The notes beneath the pieces were generated by a model. That model saw only the letters and a list, made by a program, of their open reading frames with translations, ran no database searches and was not told the DNA's origin. Made by a program: the position numbers and the translations under genes. A stretch of 64,000 nucleotides of DNA from Jeongeupia chitinilytica. GTDB taxonomy: Bacteria; Pseudomonadota; Gammaproteobacteria; Burkholderiales; Chitinibacteraceae. Numbering within the stretch: the stretch's first letter is position 1; each line of letters starts with the position of its first letter. The stretch is taken from the NCBI RefSeq assembly GCF_014652315.1, contig NZ_BMYO01000007.1, positions 62,001 through 126,000 on the forward strand, given 5' to 3'. This document shows positions 17,225 through 25,746 of the stretch, piece after piece.

Positions 17225-18688
17225 TTACTTGGCGGTCTTGGCCTTTGGCGCCGGATCGGCCTTGGGCTGATCCTTCTGCTGCAGCAACTGTTGTACCTTG
17301 AGCACGTTGAAGGCCTGTTGCAGCTGGTAGTCCTTCTTCGAGACCAGCTCGCGCGGGCTGTCGCTGTCCGGTTCGCTGGCATCGACCTTGGGCAGCGGCG
17401 TCTTCGGCCGGATGACCGCCTTGGGCTTGGACGCATCGCTCTTGCCGCCCTTGTCGCTCGGGTTGTCGAGGTGGTGTTCCAGATCGGCTTCGCGGATGCG
17501 CAGACCGTTGTCCTCGCGGCCGTTGAGCGTGGCTTCCTCGATCTCGATGTCCGGCGTGATGCCCTTGGCCTGGATCGAGCGGCCACTCGGCGTGTAGTAA
17601 CGCGCAGTGGTCAGTTTGACTGCCGAGGTCGCATCGATCGGCAGGATGGTCTGGACCGAGCCCTTGCCGAACGACTGCGTACCCACCACGAGCGCGCGCT
17701 TGTGGTCCTGCAGCGCACCGGCGACGATTTCCGACGCCGAAGCCGAGCCGCCGTTGACCAGCACGACCAGCGGCACGTTCTTGATGTCCTTCGGCAGGCT
17801 GGCCAGGTAATCGCCCTTGTTGCCCGGACGCAGGTAGTTCTCGCGGTCCGCCGTCAGACGGATCTTGGCGTCGGCAGTGCGGCCTTCGGTGTACACGACC
17901 AGCGAGCCCTTGGGCAGGAAGGCGGCAGAGACGCCGACGGCGCTGTTGAGCAGGCCGCCCGGATCGTTGCGAAGATCGAGGACGATGCCTTTCAGCGGTG
18001 CCTTGTTGTCCTTGTAGAGCGTCTCGATCGCCTTGGCGAGCGTTTCGGTCGTCCGTTCCTGGAACTGGGTTACGCGGATGTAGCCGTAGTCCGGCTCGGC
18101 GAGCTTGAACTTGACGCTCTGCACCTGGATGACTGCGCGCTTGAGCGTCAGCACCAGCGGCTTGGCTTCACCCTTGCGCAGGATCGTCAGCGTGACGCTG
18201 CTGCCGGCCTTGCCGCGCATCTTGTTCACCGCATCGGTCAGCGACATGCCCTGGACCTGGGTGTCGTCGATCTTGGCAATGTAATCGCCGGCCTTGATGC
18301 CGGCCTTGTCGGCGGGGGTGTCTTCGATCGGCGAGACGATGCGGACCAGCCCGTCTTCCATGTTCACTTCGAGGCCCAGACCGCCGAACTCACCCTGGGT
18401 GGTTTCCTGCAGATCCTTGAAATCCTTGGCATCGAGGTAGGTCGAGTGCGGATCGAGGCCGGCTACCATGCCCTTGATCGCTTCGGAAATCAGCTTCTTG
18501 TCTTCGACCGGTTCGACGTAGTTCTGCTTGATCAGGCCGAAAACGGTAGAGAATGCCCGGAGTTCGTCGATCGGCAAGGGGTTGGTGTTCGCGTCCTTGT
18601 CGGCGACCGCGTTGAACGACAGCGAGACGGCGACGCCGAGGCTGGCGCCGACGCAGAGGAGACCCAGTTTCTGCAGTTTTTGCTTCAT
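17225..18688 (-). CDS. C-terminal processing peptidase, S41 family
   Basis: 487 residues. An N-terminal hydrophobic segment (LGLLCVGASLGVAVSLSF) serves as signal or anchor to the periplasm. A PDZ domain lies at about residues 95-170 (GGLGLEV, AGIKAGDYIAKIDD). The S41 catalytic Ser is in NGGSASASEIV and the Lys in QSFGKGSVQ, so the Ser/Lys pair is intact. The tail from ~430 is Lys/Pro/Asp-rich and probably disordered. It is the last gene of gpmI-envC-ctpA, an order seen in many proteobacteria. It likely trims cell-wall or envelope proteins. Confidence 0.95.
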   Translation of the reverse strand: MKQKLQKLGLLCVGASLGVAVSLSFNAVADKDANTNPLPIDELRAFSTVFGLIKQNYVEPVEDKKLISEAIKGMVAGLDPHSTYLDAKDFKDLQETTQGEFGGLGLEVNMEDGLVRIVSPIEDTPADKAGIKAGDYIAKIDDTQVQGMSLTDAVNKMRGKAGSSVTLTILRKGEAKPLVLTLKRAVIQVQSVKFKLAEPDYGYIRVTQFQERTTETLAKAIETLYKDNKAPLKGIVLDLRNDPGGLLNSAVGVSAAFLPKGSLVVYTEGRTADAKIRLTADRENYLRPGNKGDYLASLPKDIKNVPLVVLVNGGSASASEIVAGALQDHKRALVVGTQSFGKGSVQTILPIDATSAVKLTTARYYTPSGRSIQAKGITPDIEIEEATLNGREDNGLRIREADLEHHLDNPSDKGGKSDASKPKAVIRPKTPLPKVDASEPDSDSPRELVSKKDYQLQQAFNVLKVQQLLQQKDQPKADPAPKAKTAK

Positions 18689-18717
18689 CGTGAGGGGCTT
18701 TTTGTCCGGGTAAAGGT

Positions 18718-20031
18718 TTAGCCTATCCAGCCCTGCGGGTCGAGCGGACGGCCGTTTTGTCTGAGTTCAAAATATACACCGGAATCCGCCATGCCACCGC
18801 TGTTGCCGCTGGTGGCGATCGTGTCGCCGGCGCTGACACTGTCGCCGACACGCTTGAGCACGGCTTCGTTGCCGGCGTAGAGGCTCATGTAGCCGCCGCC
18901 GTGCTCGACGATGACGAGGTTGCCGAAGCCGCGCAGCCAGTCGGCGAACACGACACGGCCGCTGGCGACGGCATGCACCGGCTGGCCCGGCGCCGCCTTG
19001 ATCATCATGCCTTTCCAGGTCGTGCCTTCGCTGCGTGGCGTGCCGTAGCGGCCGACGATTTCGCCCTTGGTCGGCAGCTTGAGCTTGCCCTTGAGCGAGC
19101 TGAACGCCTTGCCGGACAGGCTCGCGTCCGGCACGTCGTCATTCACTTCCGGTTTGGGCTCCGGCACCGGTTTCGGTGCCGCCTTGCCTTCCGCCCTGGC
19201 CTGGGCGGCGGCCCGTGCATTGGCTTCGCGCACGGCCTTGGCGCGTGCGGCCGCTTCGGCACGTTTTTTTGCTGCCAGTTGGGCACGCTCGGCTTCCTGC
19301 TTTTTGATCAGCGCGTTGAGGCGTTCGATCAGGCCGGTCAGGCGCTTTTCATCGGCGCTGAGCTTCTGGATCTGGCCGCGCTGACTGCTGATTTCGGCCG
19401 ATAGCTGGTCGACCAGTGTCTTGCGGTTGCTCTGCTCGGTTTGCAGCCGGGCTTTCTGCCGCTGTTTTTCCGCGCTCATCGACGCCAGTTCGTCCTGTCT
19501 GGCGCGGATTTCCTCGGCAAGCCGGTTCAGCTCGGCCAGCTGGCTTTCGAGCTGGTTTGCCAGCTGCTGTTGTGCTGCCACGAGGTAACGGTAATAACCC
19601 AGCGTACGGTTGACCTGGTTCGGGTCCTGCTGGTTGAGGAGCAGGCGCCAGGCTTCGAGCTCGCCGCTCTTGTAGCGGGTCTTGATCAACCGGGCGAGAC
19701 GCTGCTGGCTCTGGCCGATGCGGCTGCGCACCGCGGCGATGTCGCCTTCGAGCCGGACCAGTTCGGCATGGGTCAGTGAGCGCTGGCTGTTCAGGTCGCC
19801 GAGGATGCGGTTGGCGTCGGAAATCGCCGATTCCGAATCCTTCAGTGCGTCACTCGCTTCCTTGCGGTCCGACTCGGTGTCGGCGAGGTCCTTTTTCAGC
19901 GCGTCGATCTGGCCGCGCAGCGACTTGAGCTCCTGCTGCTTCTCGGTACTTTGCTGGCGGGAAACGGGTTCGGCCGGCGCCGCGAAGGCACCGGCCGAAA
20001 GCAGCACGGTCAGGGCGAGGACGCGCCGCAC
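18718..20031 (-). CDS. envC: murein hydrolase activator EnvC (LytM domain)
   Basis: 437 residues. A signal peptide (VLALTVLLSAGAFAAPA) is followed by a long coiled coil at ~25-265, a Lys/Ala/Pro-rich linker, and a C-terminal M23/LytM domain (GRYGTPRSEGTTWKGMMI, VHAVASGRVVFADW, GGGYMSLYAG) that lacks the metal-binding His/Asp set of active peptidases. EnvC activates amidases during cell division. The start is taken as GTG 20031, two bases after the gpmI stop, because it begins the signal peptide; translation is probably coupled to gpmI. Confidence 0.93.
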   Translation of the reverse strand: MRRVLALTVLLSAGAFAAPAEPVSRQQSTEKQQELKSLRGQIDALKKDLADTESDRKEASDALKDSESAISDANRILGDLNSQRSLTHAELVRLEGDIAAVRSRIGQSQQRLARLIKTRYKSGELEAWRLLLNQQDPNQVNRTLGYYRYLVAAQQQLANQLESQLAELNRLAEEIRARQDELASMSAEKQRQKARLQTEQSNRKTLVDQLSAEISSQRGQIQKLSADEKRLTGLIERLNALIKKQEAERAQLAAKKRAEAAARAKAVREANARAAAQARAEGKAAPKPVPEPKPEVNDDVPDASLSGKAFSSLKGKLKLPTKGEIVGRYGTPRSEGTTWKGMMIKAAPGQPVHAVASGRVVFADWLRGFGNLVIVEHGGGYMSLYAGNEAVLKRVGDSVSAGDTIATSGNSGGMADSGVYFELRQNGRPLDPQGWIG

Positions 20032-20033
20032 GA

Positions 20034-21587
20034 TCAGGCGAAGTCGACGAGCGAGCGGCCGGTCATCTCGACCGGTTGCGGCAGTCCCATCAGCTTGAGC
20101 AGCGTCGGTGCGATGTCGCGCAGTGCGCCGGTGCCACGCGGTGCCATCATTGCCGGACGGCCGACGTAGATGAACGGCACGACGTCGGTGGTGTGCTGGG
20201 TGTGCGGCTGGTGCGAATCCTTGTCGTACATCAGTTCGCAGTTGCCATGGTCGGCGGTGATCAGTACTTCGCCACCGATCTTCTGCATCGCCTCGACGCA
20301 CTTGCCGACGCAGACGTCGAGCGTTTCGACCGCCTTGACCGCCGCGTCGAAGATGCCGGTGTGGCCGACCATGTCGCCGTTGGCGAGGTTGCAGATGATC
20401 GCCGCATACTGCTTCGATTCGATCGCGGCGACGATCTTGTCGGCGACTTCGAGTGCGCTCATTTCCGGTTGCAGGTCATAGGTCGCGACCTTGGGGCTCG
20501 GGACGAGCACGCGGTCTTCACCCGGGAATTCCTTTTCCTCGCCGCCCGAGAAGAAGTAGGTGACGTGCGGATACTTCTCGGTTTCGGCGATGCGCAGCTG
20601 CTTGAGACCGAGCGAGCCGATGTATTCGCCGAAGCTGTTCTTGACCTTTTCCTTCTCGTACGCGGCCGGGAAGGGGTAGCTTTCGGCGTAGCGCGTCGCG
20701 GTACAGAAGTAGCCGAACTGCGGCACGCGCGGACGGGCAAAGCCGTCGAATGCGGCGTGGGTCAGCGCGACGGCGATCTGGCGGGCGCGGTCGGCACGGA
20801 AGTTCATGAACACCGCGACGTCGCCGTCTTCGATCCGCGCCGGTGCGCCGATGCTGGTCGCGCCGACGAACTCGTCGTTCTCGTTGCGGGCATACGCGGC
20901 CTTGAGGCCGTCGAGGGCGGTGTCGGCGTGGTGCAGGCCCTTGCCGTCGACGATCAGCTCGTAGGCCGGCGCAACACGTTCCCAGCGCTTGTCGCGGTCC
21001 ATGACCCAGTAGCGGCCGACGATGCCGACGATGCGCGCGACCTTGGCGTCGTCACAGACCTTTTGCAGCTTGGCGAGGTACTGCTCGGCGCTGCGCGGCG
21101 GCGTGTCCCGACCGTCGAGGAAAGCGTGGACATGGATCGACTTGACGCCGGCAGCGGCGGCATCCTTGATCAGCGCGTGGATGTGCGCTTCGTGCGCATG
21201 CACGCCGCCATCGGAAACCAGACCCATCACATGCAGCGTCTTGCCGCTGGACTTGGCGGTTTCGATGGCCTGCGCGAACACCGGGTTCTGGCCGAGGGTA
21301 CCGGCGGCGACATCGACGTCGATGCGGCTGATGTCCTGCAACAGCACGCGCCCGGCGCCGATGTTCAGGTGGCCGACTTCGGAGTTGCCGAACTGGCCGT
21401 CAGGCAGGCCGACGAAGTGTTCGGAGGCGTTGATCGTGGTCCACGGGTACTGCGCGAGAACGCGGTCGATGTTCGGTTTTCTGGCTGCCGCGATCGCGTT
21501 GTCCTGTGTCTCTTCGCGGTAACCATAACCGTCGAGAATCAGGAGAAGGACGGGTTTGACCGATACGGCAGAGTTCGCTTGCGTCAT
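20034..21587 (-). CDS. gpmI: 2,3-bisphosphoglycerate-independent phosphoglycerate mutase
   Basis: 517 residues, Mn-dependent iPGM interconverting 3- and 2-phosphoglycerate in glycolysis. LLILDGYGYREETQDNAI contains the first metal Asp, GNSEVGHLNIGAGR the catalytic Ser, and ADHGNCELMYD and HTTDVVPFIY the remaining metal ligands. ATG 21587 is preceded by AAAGG at 12 bases. It heads the gpmI-envC-ctpA operon and is divergent from the ArsR-type gene; an inverted repeat lies between their starts. Confidence 0.97.
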   Translation of the reverse strand: MTQANSAVSVKPVLLLILDGYGYREETQDNAIAAARKPNIDRVLAQYPWTTINASEHFVGLPDGQFGNSEVGHLNIGAGRVLLQDISRIDVDVAAGTLGQNPVFAQAIETAKSSGKTLHVMGLVSDGGVHAHEAHIHALIKDAAAAGVKSIHVHAFLDGRDTPPRSAEQYLAKLQKVCDDAKVARIVGIVGRYWVMDRDKRWERVAPAYELIVDGKGLHHADTALDGLKAAYARNENDEFVGATSIGAPARIEDGDVAVFMNFRADRARQIAVALTHAAFDGFARPRVPQFGYFCTATRYAESYPFPAAYEKEKVKNSFGEYIGSLGLKQLRIAETEKYPHVTYFFSGGEEKEFPGEDRVLVPSPKVATYDLQPEMSALEVADKIVAAIESKQYAAIICNLANGDMVGHTGIFDAAVKAVETLDVCVGKCVEAMQKIGGEVLITADHGNCELMYDKDSHQPHTQHTTDVVPFIYVGRPAMMAPRGTGALRDIAPTLLKLMGLPQPVEMTGRSLVDFA

Positions 21588-21655
21588 CTTGCTAGTACCT
21601 TTAGGCAAAACCGCGACGGGGCTGTAAGCTGGCGTTGCGGTCGGGTTGCAAATAT

Positions 21656-21671
21656 CGGTAGTATTCTACCG
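21656..21671. promoter_or_regulatory. inverted repeat, candidate ArsR-family operator
   Basis: CGGTAG-TATT-CTACCG, a perfect 6+6 dyad with a 4-base AT spacer, in the 161-base gap between divergent gpmI and the ArsR-type gene. ArsR proteins bind short dyads near their own promoter, so autoregulation is likely; gpmI could be affected too. Confidence 0.5.
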
Positions 21672-21748
21672 CAATGGCATCGCTTTGCCGTCGTCACAAA
21701 TTCCGCCTTCGGCCGCGCCGATTCGCCACCTGATTACTAGTTACCGCC

Positions 21749-22060
21749 ATGCTCAACCCCCCCGAACTGATGAGCGACGAGCACATCCAGCAAGCGTCGC
21801 GTGCCATGAAGGCCATGTCGCATCCCCTGCGGCTGAAGATTCTGTGCGTGCTGGGCGAGAACGAGGTGAGCGTGCAGGACATCGTCGATGCCGTCGGCAC
21901 AACCCAGTCGAACATCTCGCAGCACCTGGCGCTGATGCGCGAGAAGGGCGTGCTGCGGACGCGCAAGGACGCCAACCGCGTGTTCTACCGCGTCGGCGAC
22001 ATCCGTACGCTCGAACTGGTCGAGCTGCTGCGCGACGTGTTCTGCGGCTTCTCGAAGTAA
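21749..22060 (+). CDS. ArsR-family winged-helix transcriptional regulator
   Basis: 103 residues, a single winged-helix domain: MSHPLRLKILCVLGENEVSVQDIVDAVGTT then the recognition helix QSNISQHLALMREKGVL and the wing TRKDANRVFYRV. The ELCVCDL metal site of ArsR/SmtB sensors is absent; Cys occurs at LCVL and near the C-terminus (VFCGF). A redox or sulfur signal is conceivable, but nothing proves it. It is divergent from gpmI and convergent with the thiol-redox genes tlpA-dsbD. Confidence 0.88.
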   Translation: MLNPPELMSDEHIQQASRAMKAMSHPLRLKILCVLGENEVSVQDIVDAVGTTQSNISQHLALMREKGVLRTRKDANRVFYRVGDIRTLELVELLRDVFCGFSK

Positions 22061-22082
22061 ACGTCCGCCCGGCCTGCGCCGG

Positions 22083-22559
22083 TCACTTCAGCGTTTTCAG
22101 CGTGCTTTCCAGCTGCGCTGCGCTGAGCCGGCCGGTATGCGTCGTGACGCGCCGCCCCTGTCCGTCGTAGATCGCCGTGTAGGGCAGGCCGCCGATCGCA
22201 TTGCCCTCGGCCTTCATCAGCGCCATCGCATCGGCCTCGCCGATCAGCGTCGGATAGCTGATCTTGTACTGCTTGGCAAAATCACCGACCGATTTGGCGT
22301 CGTCGATGGCGATGCCGACGAAGTTCACCTTGCCGGCGTACTTCTTCGACAGCGTGACGAATTCGGGGATTTCTTCGCGGCACGGCGAGCACCACGTGGC
22401 CCAGTAATTCACCACCAGCGGTTTGCCCTGCAGGGTTGCCAGTTTTTGCGGCTTGCCGCTCAGGTCCTTGAGTTCGGCGTCGAAGAAGCTGCCGGCGCTG
22501 GCGGTCAGGGAAATGAAAGCCAGTGTGGCGGCGGCGAGCCGCGCGTGAAGACGGGTCAT
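22083..22559 (-). CDS. TlpA-like periplasmic thioredoxin
   Basis: 158 residues. A signal peptide (LAAATLAFISLTASA) is followed by a thioredoxin fold with the active site WATWCSPCRE and the cis-Pro loop GGLPYTAIYD. It probably acts as a periplasmic thiol reductant (TlpA/ResA group). ATG 22559 overlaps the dsbD stop as ATGA, so it is co-translated with dsbD, which likely supplies its electrons. Confidence 0.93.
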   Translation of the reverse strand: MTRLHARLAAATLAFISLTASAGSFFDAELKDLSGKPQKLATLQGKPLVVNYWATWCSPCREEIPEFVTLSKKYAGKVNFVGIAIDDAKSVGDFAKQYKISYPTLIGEADAMALMKAEGNAIGGLPYTAIYDGQGRRVTTHTGRLSAAQLESTLKTLK

Positions 22560-24097
22560 GGGCGCCCTTCGATACGGTTGAGTGTGGCAAGGAAAGCGTC
22601 GGCGTTCTGGAAGCCGATCACGCGTTCGCGGACGAGTTGGCCGTCGGTGCCGTAGAACAGCAAGGCGGGCGGGCCGTACAGGCCGAAATGCTTGAGCAGC
22701 GCGGCATCGTCGGCGGTATTGCCGGTCACGTCGGCACGCAGGCGCACGAAGCCGTCGAGCTTTGCCTTGATGCGCGGATCCGGCAGCGTCTCGCGCTCGA
22801 ACTCGATGCAGCTGACGCACCAGTCGGCGTAGAAGTCGACGATCACCGGTTTGCCGCGTGCTGAGGCGACCTTGTCCTGCAGCTCGGCTACCGTGCGGAC
22901 CGGTTCGAATGACACCGCATGTTCGCCGGGCAGCCAGCCCTGCCACAGCGGGCGGGCAATCCACACCGCCATGCCGAGCAGGACGACGCCGAACAGCATC
23001 TTCATGCGCGACATTGTTTTGCCCGTCAGTCGCGGCAGCACGGCGCTGCCGGCGGCGCCGATCACGAGCAGCGGGGTTCCGATGCCGAGCGCCAGCGCAT
23101 ACAGTGCGCCACCGCCGAGTGCGACGTCGCCCTGCTGGCCGAGGTAGGCAAGGGCGGCGGCCAGCGGCGGTGCAACGCAGGGGCCGACGATCAGCGCCGA
23201 CAGCGCGCCCATCAGGAAGACCGGGCCGGCGTGGCCGCCGGGAAGCCGGTTGGCGACGTCGTTGAGGCGGCTCTGCCAGCTTCCGGGCAGCTGCAGCTGA
23301 TAGCCGCCGAACATCGAGACCGCCATGGCGACGAAAAACAGCGCGAAGGCTCCGATCACCACCGGCTGCTGCAGCCAGACCGTCAGCAGCGTGCCGGTCA
23401 GTGCTGCGGCGACGCCAACCAGCATGTAGGTCAGCGCCAGGCCCTGGACGTAGACGGCCGACAGCCACAAGGCCTTGCCGCGACCGGTCCGGCCCGGGCC
23501 GAGCACGATGCCGGAAATGATCGGCAGCAGCGGGTACATGCAGGCGGTCAATGCCAGGCCGATGCCGGCGACGAAAAACAGTGCAATCGTCGCGGCCTTG
23601 CTGCCGCTGAAGTAGCCTTCGTCATCCGGGCCCGGTACATTGCCGCCGGCAGCCCCCGTCGTGCCGAACAGCGCGGCGACCCCGCTTTCCCGTTCGTCGC
23701 CCGGGTGCAGCAGCACGGTTTGCGGCGGGTAACAGACACCGGCGTCTGCACACCCCTGGAACCGTGCTCGGATCGCCGTGCCGGCCGGTGGAATGCCCTG
23801 CAACGGGACGACGACGTCGTGCTTGAAGACTTCAACCCGGCCGAAGCTCGGGTCGTCTTTCATTTCCCCCTTGGGGAGCGTGGCCTTCAGTGCCGAGACG
23901 GGTTCCGGCGTCAGGCTCATCCGGTCCCGGTACAGGTAGTAGCCGGGGGCGACATTGAAATGCACCGCATAGCCGCCATCTTCATTCATGACCAGCCGGG
24001 CCTGAAAGGCCTTTTCGGGCGGCAGCAGCGAGGCCGGATCAGCGTGGCTCAATGATGTGAGCATTGCCAGCAGCAGGCCGAACAACAGGCGTACCAT
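22556..24097 (-). CDS. dsbD: thiol:disulfide interchange protein DsbD
   Basis: 513 residues with the three DsbD parts. A signal peptide is followed by the alpha domain at ~20-130 (GCADAGVCYPP with the reactive Cys pair). An eight-segment membrane domain at ~165-390 carries ACMYPLLP and GPCVAPPLAAAL. A C-terminal thioredoxin gamma domain has DWCVSCIEFE. It moves electrons from cytoplasmic thioredoxin to periplasmic substrates. ATG 24097 overlaps the cutA stop by one base. It is the middle gene of cutA-dsbD-tlpA. Confidence 0.96.
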   Translation of the reverse strand: MVRLLFGLLLAMLTSLSHADPASLLPPEKAFQARLVMNEDGGYAVHFNVAPGYYLYRDRMSLTPEPVSALKATLPKGEMKDDPSFGRVEVFKHDVVVPLQGIPPAGTAIRARFQGCADAGVCYPPQTVLLHPGDERESGVAALFGTTGAAGGNVPGPDDEGYFSGSKAATIALFFVAGIGLALTACMYPLLPIISGIVLGPGRTGRGKALWLSAVYVQGLALTYMLVGVAAALTGTLLTVWLQQPVVIGAFALFFVAMAVSMFGGYQLQLPGSWQSRLNDVANRLPGGHAGPVFLMGALSALIVGPCVAPPLAAALAYLGQQGDVALGGGALYALALGIGTPLLVIGAAGSAVLPRLTGKTMSRMKMLFGVVLLGMAVWIARPLWQGWLPGEHAVSFEPVRTVAELQDKVASARGKPVIVDFYADWCVSCIEFERETLPDPRIKAKLDGFVRLRADVTGNTADDAALLKHFGLYGPPALLFYGTDGQLVRERVIGFQNADAFLATLNRIEGRP

Positions 24098-24444
24098 CAC
24101 GAGAGCACCTCGTCGTTCAGCCAGTCCAGATAGGCGGGCAGCCCGGCCGTGACCGGCAGGGCGATGATTTCCGGTACCTCGTACGGATGTCTTTCCGCCA
24201 GCCAGAGTTGCAGCGCCGGGAACGCGGCGAGCGTGGTTTTTGCCAGCAGCGGAACTTCCTCGGCGGTTTCGATTCTGCCTTCCCAGCGGTAGATCGACTG
24301 GACCGGCGCAAGCCGGTTGACGCAGGCAGCCAGCCGCGCCTCGAGCAAGCCCGTTGCAAGCCGATCGGCGGTAGCCGCATCGGGACAGTTACAGATGACG
24401 ACCACGGCGCAGTGCGACGTGGCAGATTGATCGGGAGTATTCAT
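24097..24444 (-). CDS. cutA: divalent-cation tolerance protein CutA
   Basis: 115 residues, the CutA1 trimer fold: CNCPDAATADRLATGLLEARLAACVN at the front, SIYRWEGRIE in the middle, and ERHPYEVPEIIALPV near the end, all typical. The cellular role is unclear; it is linked to copper and DsbD in E. coli, where cutA also precedes dsbD. The ATG at 24444 shares two bases with the divergent fxsA ATG (CATG). The N-terminus has about 13 extra residues compared with the core fold. Confidence 0.95.
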   Translation of the reverse strand: MNTPDQSATSHCAVVVICNCPDAATADRLATGLLEARLAACVNRLAPVQSIYRWEGRIETAEEVPLLAKTTLAAFPALQLWLAERHPYEVPEIIALPVTAGLPAYLDWLNDEVLS

Positions 24445-24850
24445 GCCTTATTTGTTTCTCGCCTTTATCGTGTATCCGCTGGCCGAGATTGCCTCGCTGG
24501 TGGTCATGGCCGACTGGATCGGTGCCGGTTGGGTGTTCCTTGCCCTGTTGCTGTCGGCGCTGATCGGCATCGGTATGCTGCGCCACCATCGTATCGCCGT
24601 TGCATGGTCGCTGGTCAACGATCTGAAAAGCGGCCGGTTGACGCCGCAGAGCCTGTTCTGGGTCGCGCGGTACTACATTGCCGCAGTGCTGTTCATCGTG
24701 CCGGGCTTCATCGGCGACGTGCTTGCGGTGCTGATGCTGCTGCCTTGGGGACGCCGGGACGGCGCAAAGGTTCCGCCGCCATCGGACGTCCTCGAGGGTG
24801 AATATCGCCGTGTCGATCCGCGCAGCAGCCACCGGCTGGACGAGCGCTGA
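24443..24850 (+). CDS. fxsA: FxsA family membrane protein
   Basis: 135 residues. PYLFLAFIVYPLAEIASLVVMA starts the protein; two further hydrophobic segments follow (WVFLALLLSALIGIGML and IAAVLFIVPGFIGDVLAVLMLLP), with the PGFIGD signature of FxsA. The tail is hydrophilic. In E. coli FxsA reduces phage T7 exclusion by the F plasmid; its normal role is unknown. GGGAG precedes the ATG. The start codon overlaps the divergent cutA start. Confidence 0.92.
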   Translation: MPYLFLAFIVYPLAEIASLVVMADWIGAGWVFLALLLSALIGIGMLRHHRIAVAWSLVNDLKSGRLTPQSLFWVARYYIAAVLFIVPGFIGDVLAVLMLLPWGRRDGAKVPPPSDVLEGEYRRVDPRSSHRLDER

Positions 24851-24865
24851 GCAACCGGCACGGTT

Positions 24866-25150
24866 TCAGCACGGGTCGAGCAGTGTGGCCGGATCGCGCT
24901 CGCTGCCCTCGATGACGACGAGCTTCTGCCGCGAGGTCTGGCCGGCCTTGATCGTCACTTGACGTTGCGGCACGCCGAACGCATCGGCCAGCCAGGCGAT
25001 CAGCCTGGTGTTGGCTTTGCCATCAACCGGCGGTGCGGCCAGTTTCAGTTTCAGCGCGTCACCGTGCAGGCCCACGACCTCGGTGCGCCTGGCGCCGGGC
25101 TGGACGTGCAGCCGTAGCTGCACGCCGCCGGCGACCGCTTCGTACCACAT
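24866..25150 (-). CDS. DUF167 (YggU) family protein
   Basis: 94 residues: LRLHVQPGARRTEVVGLHGD and APPVDGKANTRLIAWLADAFGVP are the family core. Small conserved protein of unknown function. ATG 25150 overlaps the stop of the YggT gene by one base (TGATG). Last of the yggS-proC-yggT-yggU cluster. Confidence 0.92.
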   Translation of the reverse strand: MWYEAVAGGVQLRLHVQPGARRTEVVGLHGDALKLKLAAPPVDGKANTRLIAWLADAFGVPQRQVTIKAGQTSRQKLVVIEGSERDPATLLDPC

Positions 25151-25737
25151 CAGGCCGCAACGCTGACGTGCTGCAGGATCGCCGGCTCGAGCTGGGCGAC
25201 AAAGACCGACAGCACCAGCTGGATCAGCAGGATCAGGATCAGCGGGGTGATGTCGACGCCCCCGATCGGCGGGATGATCCGGCGCAGCGGCTTCAGGAAC
25301 GGCCCGGTCAGGCCGTTGAGAATCGGCATCAGCGGGTTGTACGGCGCAATCCACGACATCAGCGCCTGGCCGATGACCGCGGCGAACAGCAGGTAAAGCG
25401 ACAGCTTGAGCAGTTCGACGAGGGCAACCAGCGCCAGAGCGATCACAGTGGTGAACGAACCGAACACGAACGGCCATGGCGTGATCGCCAGCAGCAGGCC
25501 GTGCATCAGCAAGGCCGTCAGCCACGCCAGCAGCAGGCTGGCACTGTCGTAGCCCCGGAACGGTTTGACCCAGCGGCGCACCGGCAGCACGGCCCAGCTC
25601 GTCAGCACCAGTACGAACTGGCCGAGCGGGTGCGAGAACGAGACCCGTGCCGCCTGCAGGAAAAACCGCGTCAGCAGCAGCAGGATGAAGAATTCCGCCA
25701 GATTGCGGATCAGGAAATTCAGCGTATCGGTCAGCAT
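25150..25737 (-). CDS. YggT family integral membrane protein
   Basis: 195 residues containing two YggT repeats, each with two hydrophobic segments: FFILLLLTRFFLQAARVSFSHPLGQFV and YLLFAAVIGQALMSWIAPYNPLM followed by GPFLKPLRRIIPPIGGVDITPLI. The tandem arrangement is typical for proteobacteria. The family is linked to osmotic shock and cell-division neighbourhoods in other bacteria, but the mechanism is unknown. Start 25737 lies 9 bases after proC. Confidence 0.93.
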   Translation of the reverse strand: MLTDTLNFLIRNLAEFFILLLLTRFFLQAARVSFSHPLGQFVLVLTSWAVLPVRRWVKPFRGYDSASLLLAWLTALLMHGLLLAITPWPFVFGSFTTVIALALVALVELLKLSLYLLFAAVIGQALMSWIAPYNPLMPILNGLTGPFLKPLRRIIPPIGGVDITPLILILLIQLVLSVFVAQLEPAILQHVSVAA

Positions 25738-25746
25738 CCGGCGTCC

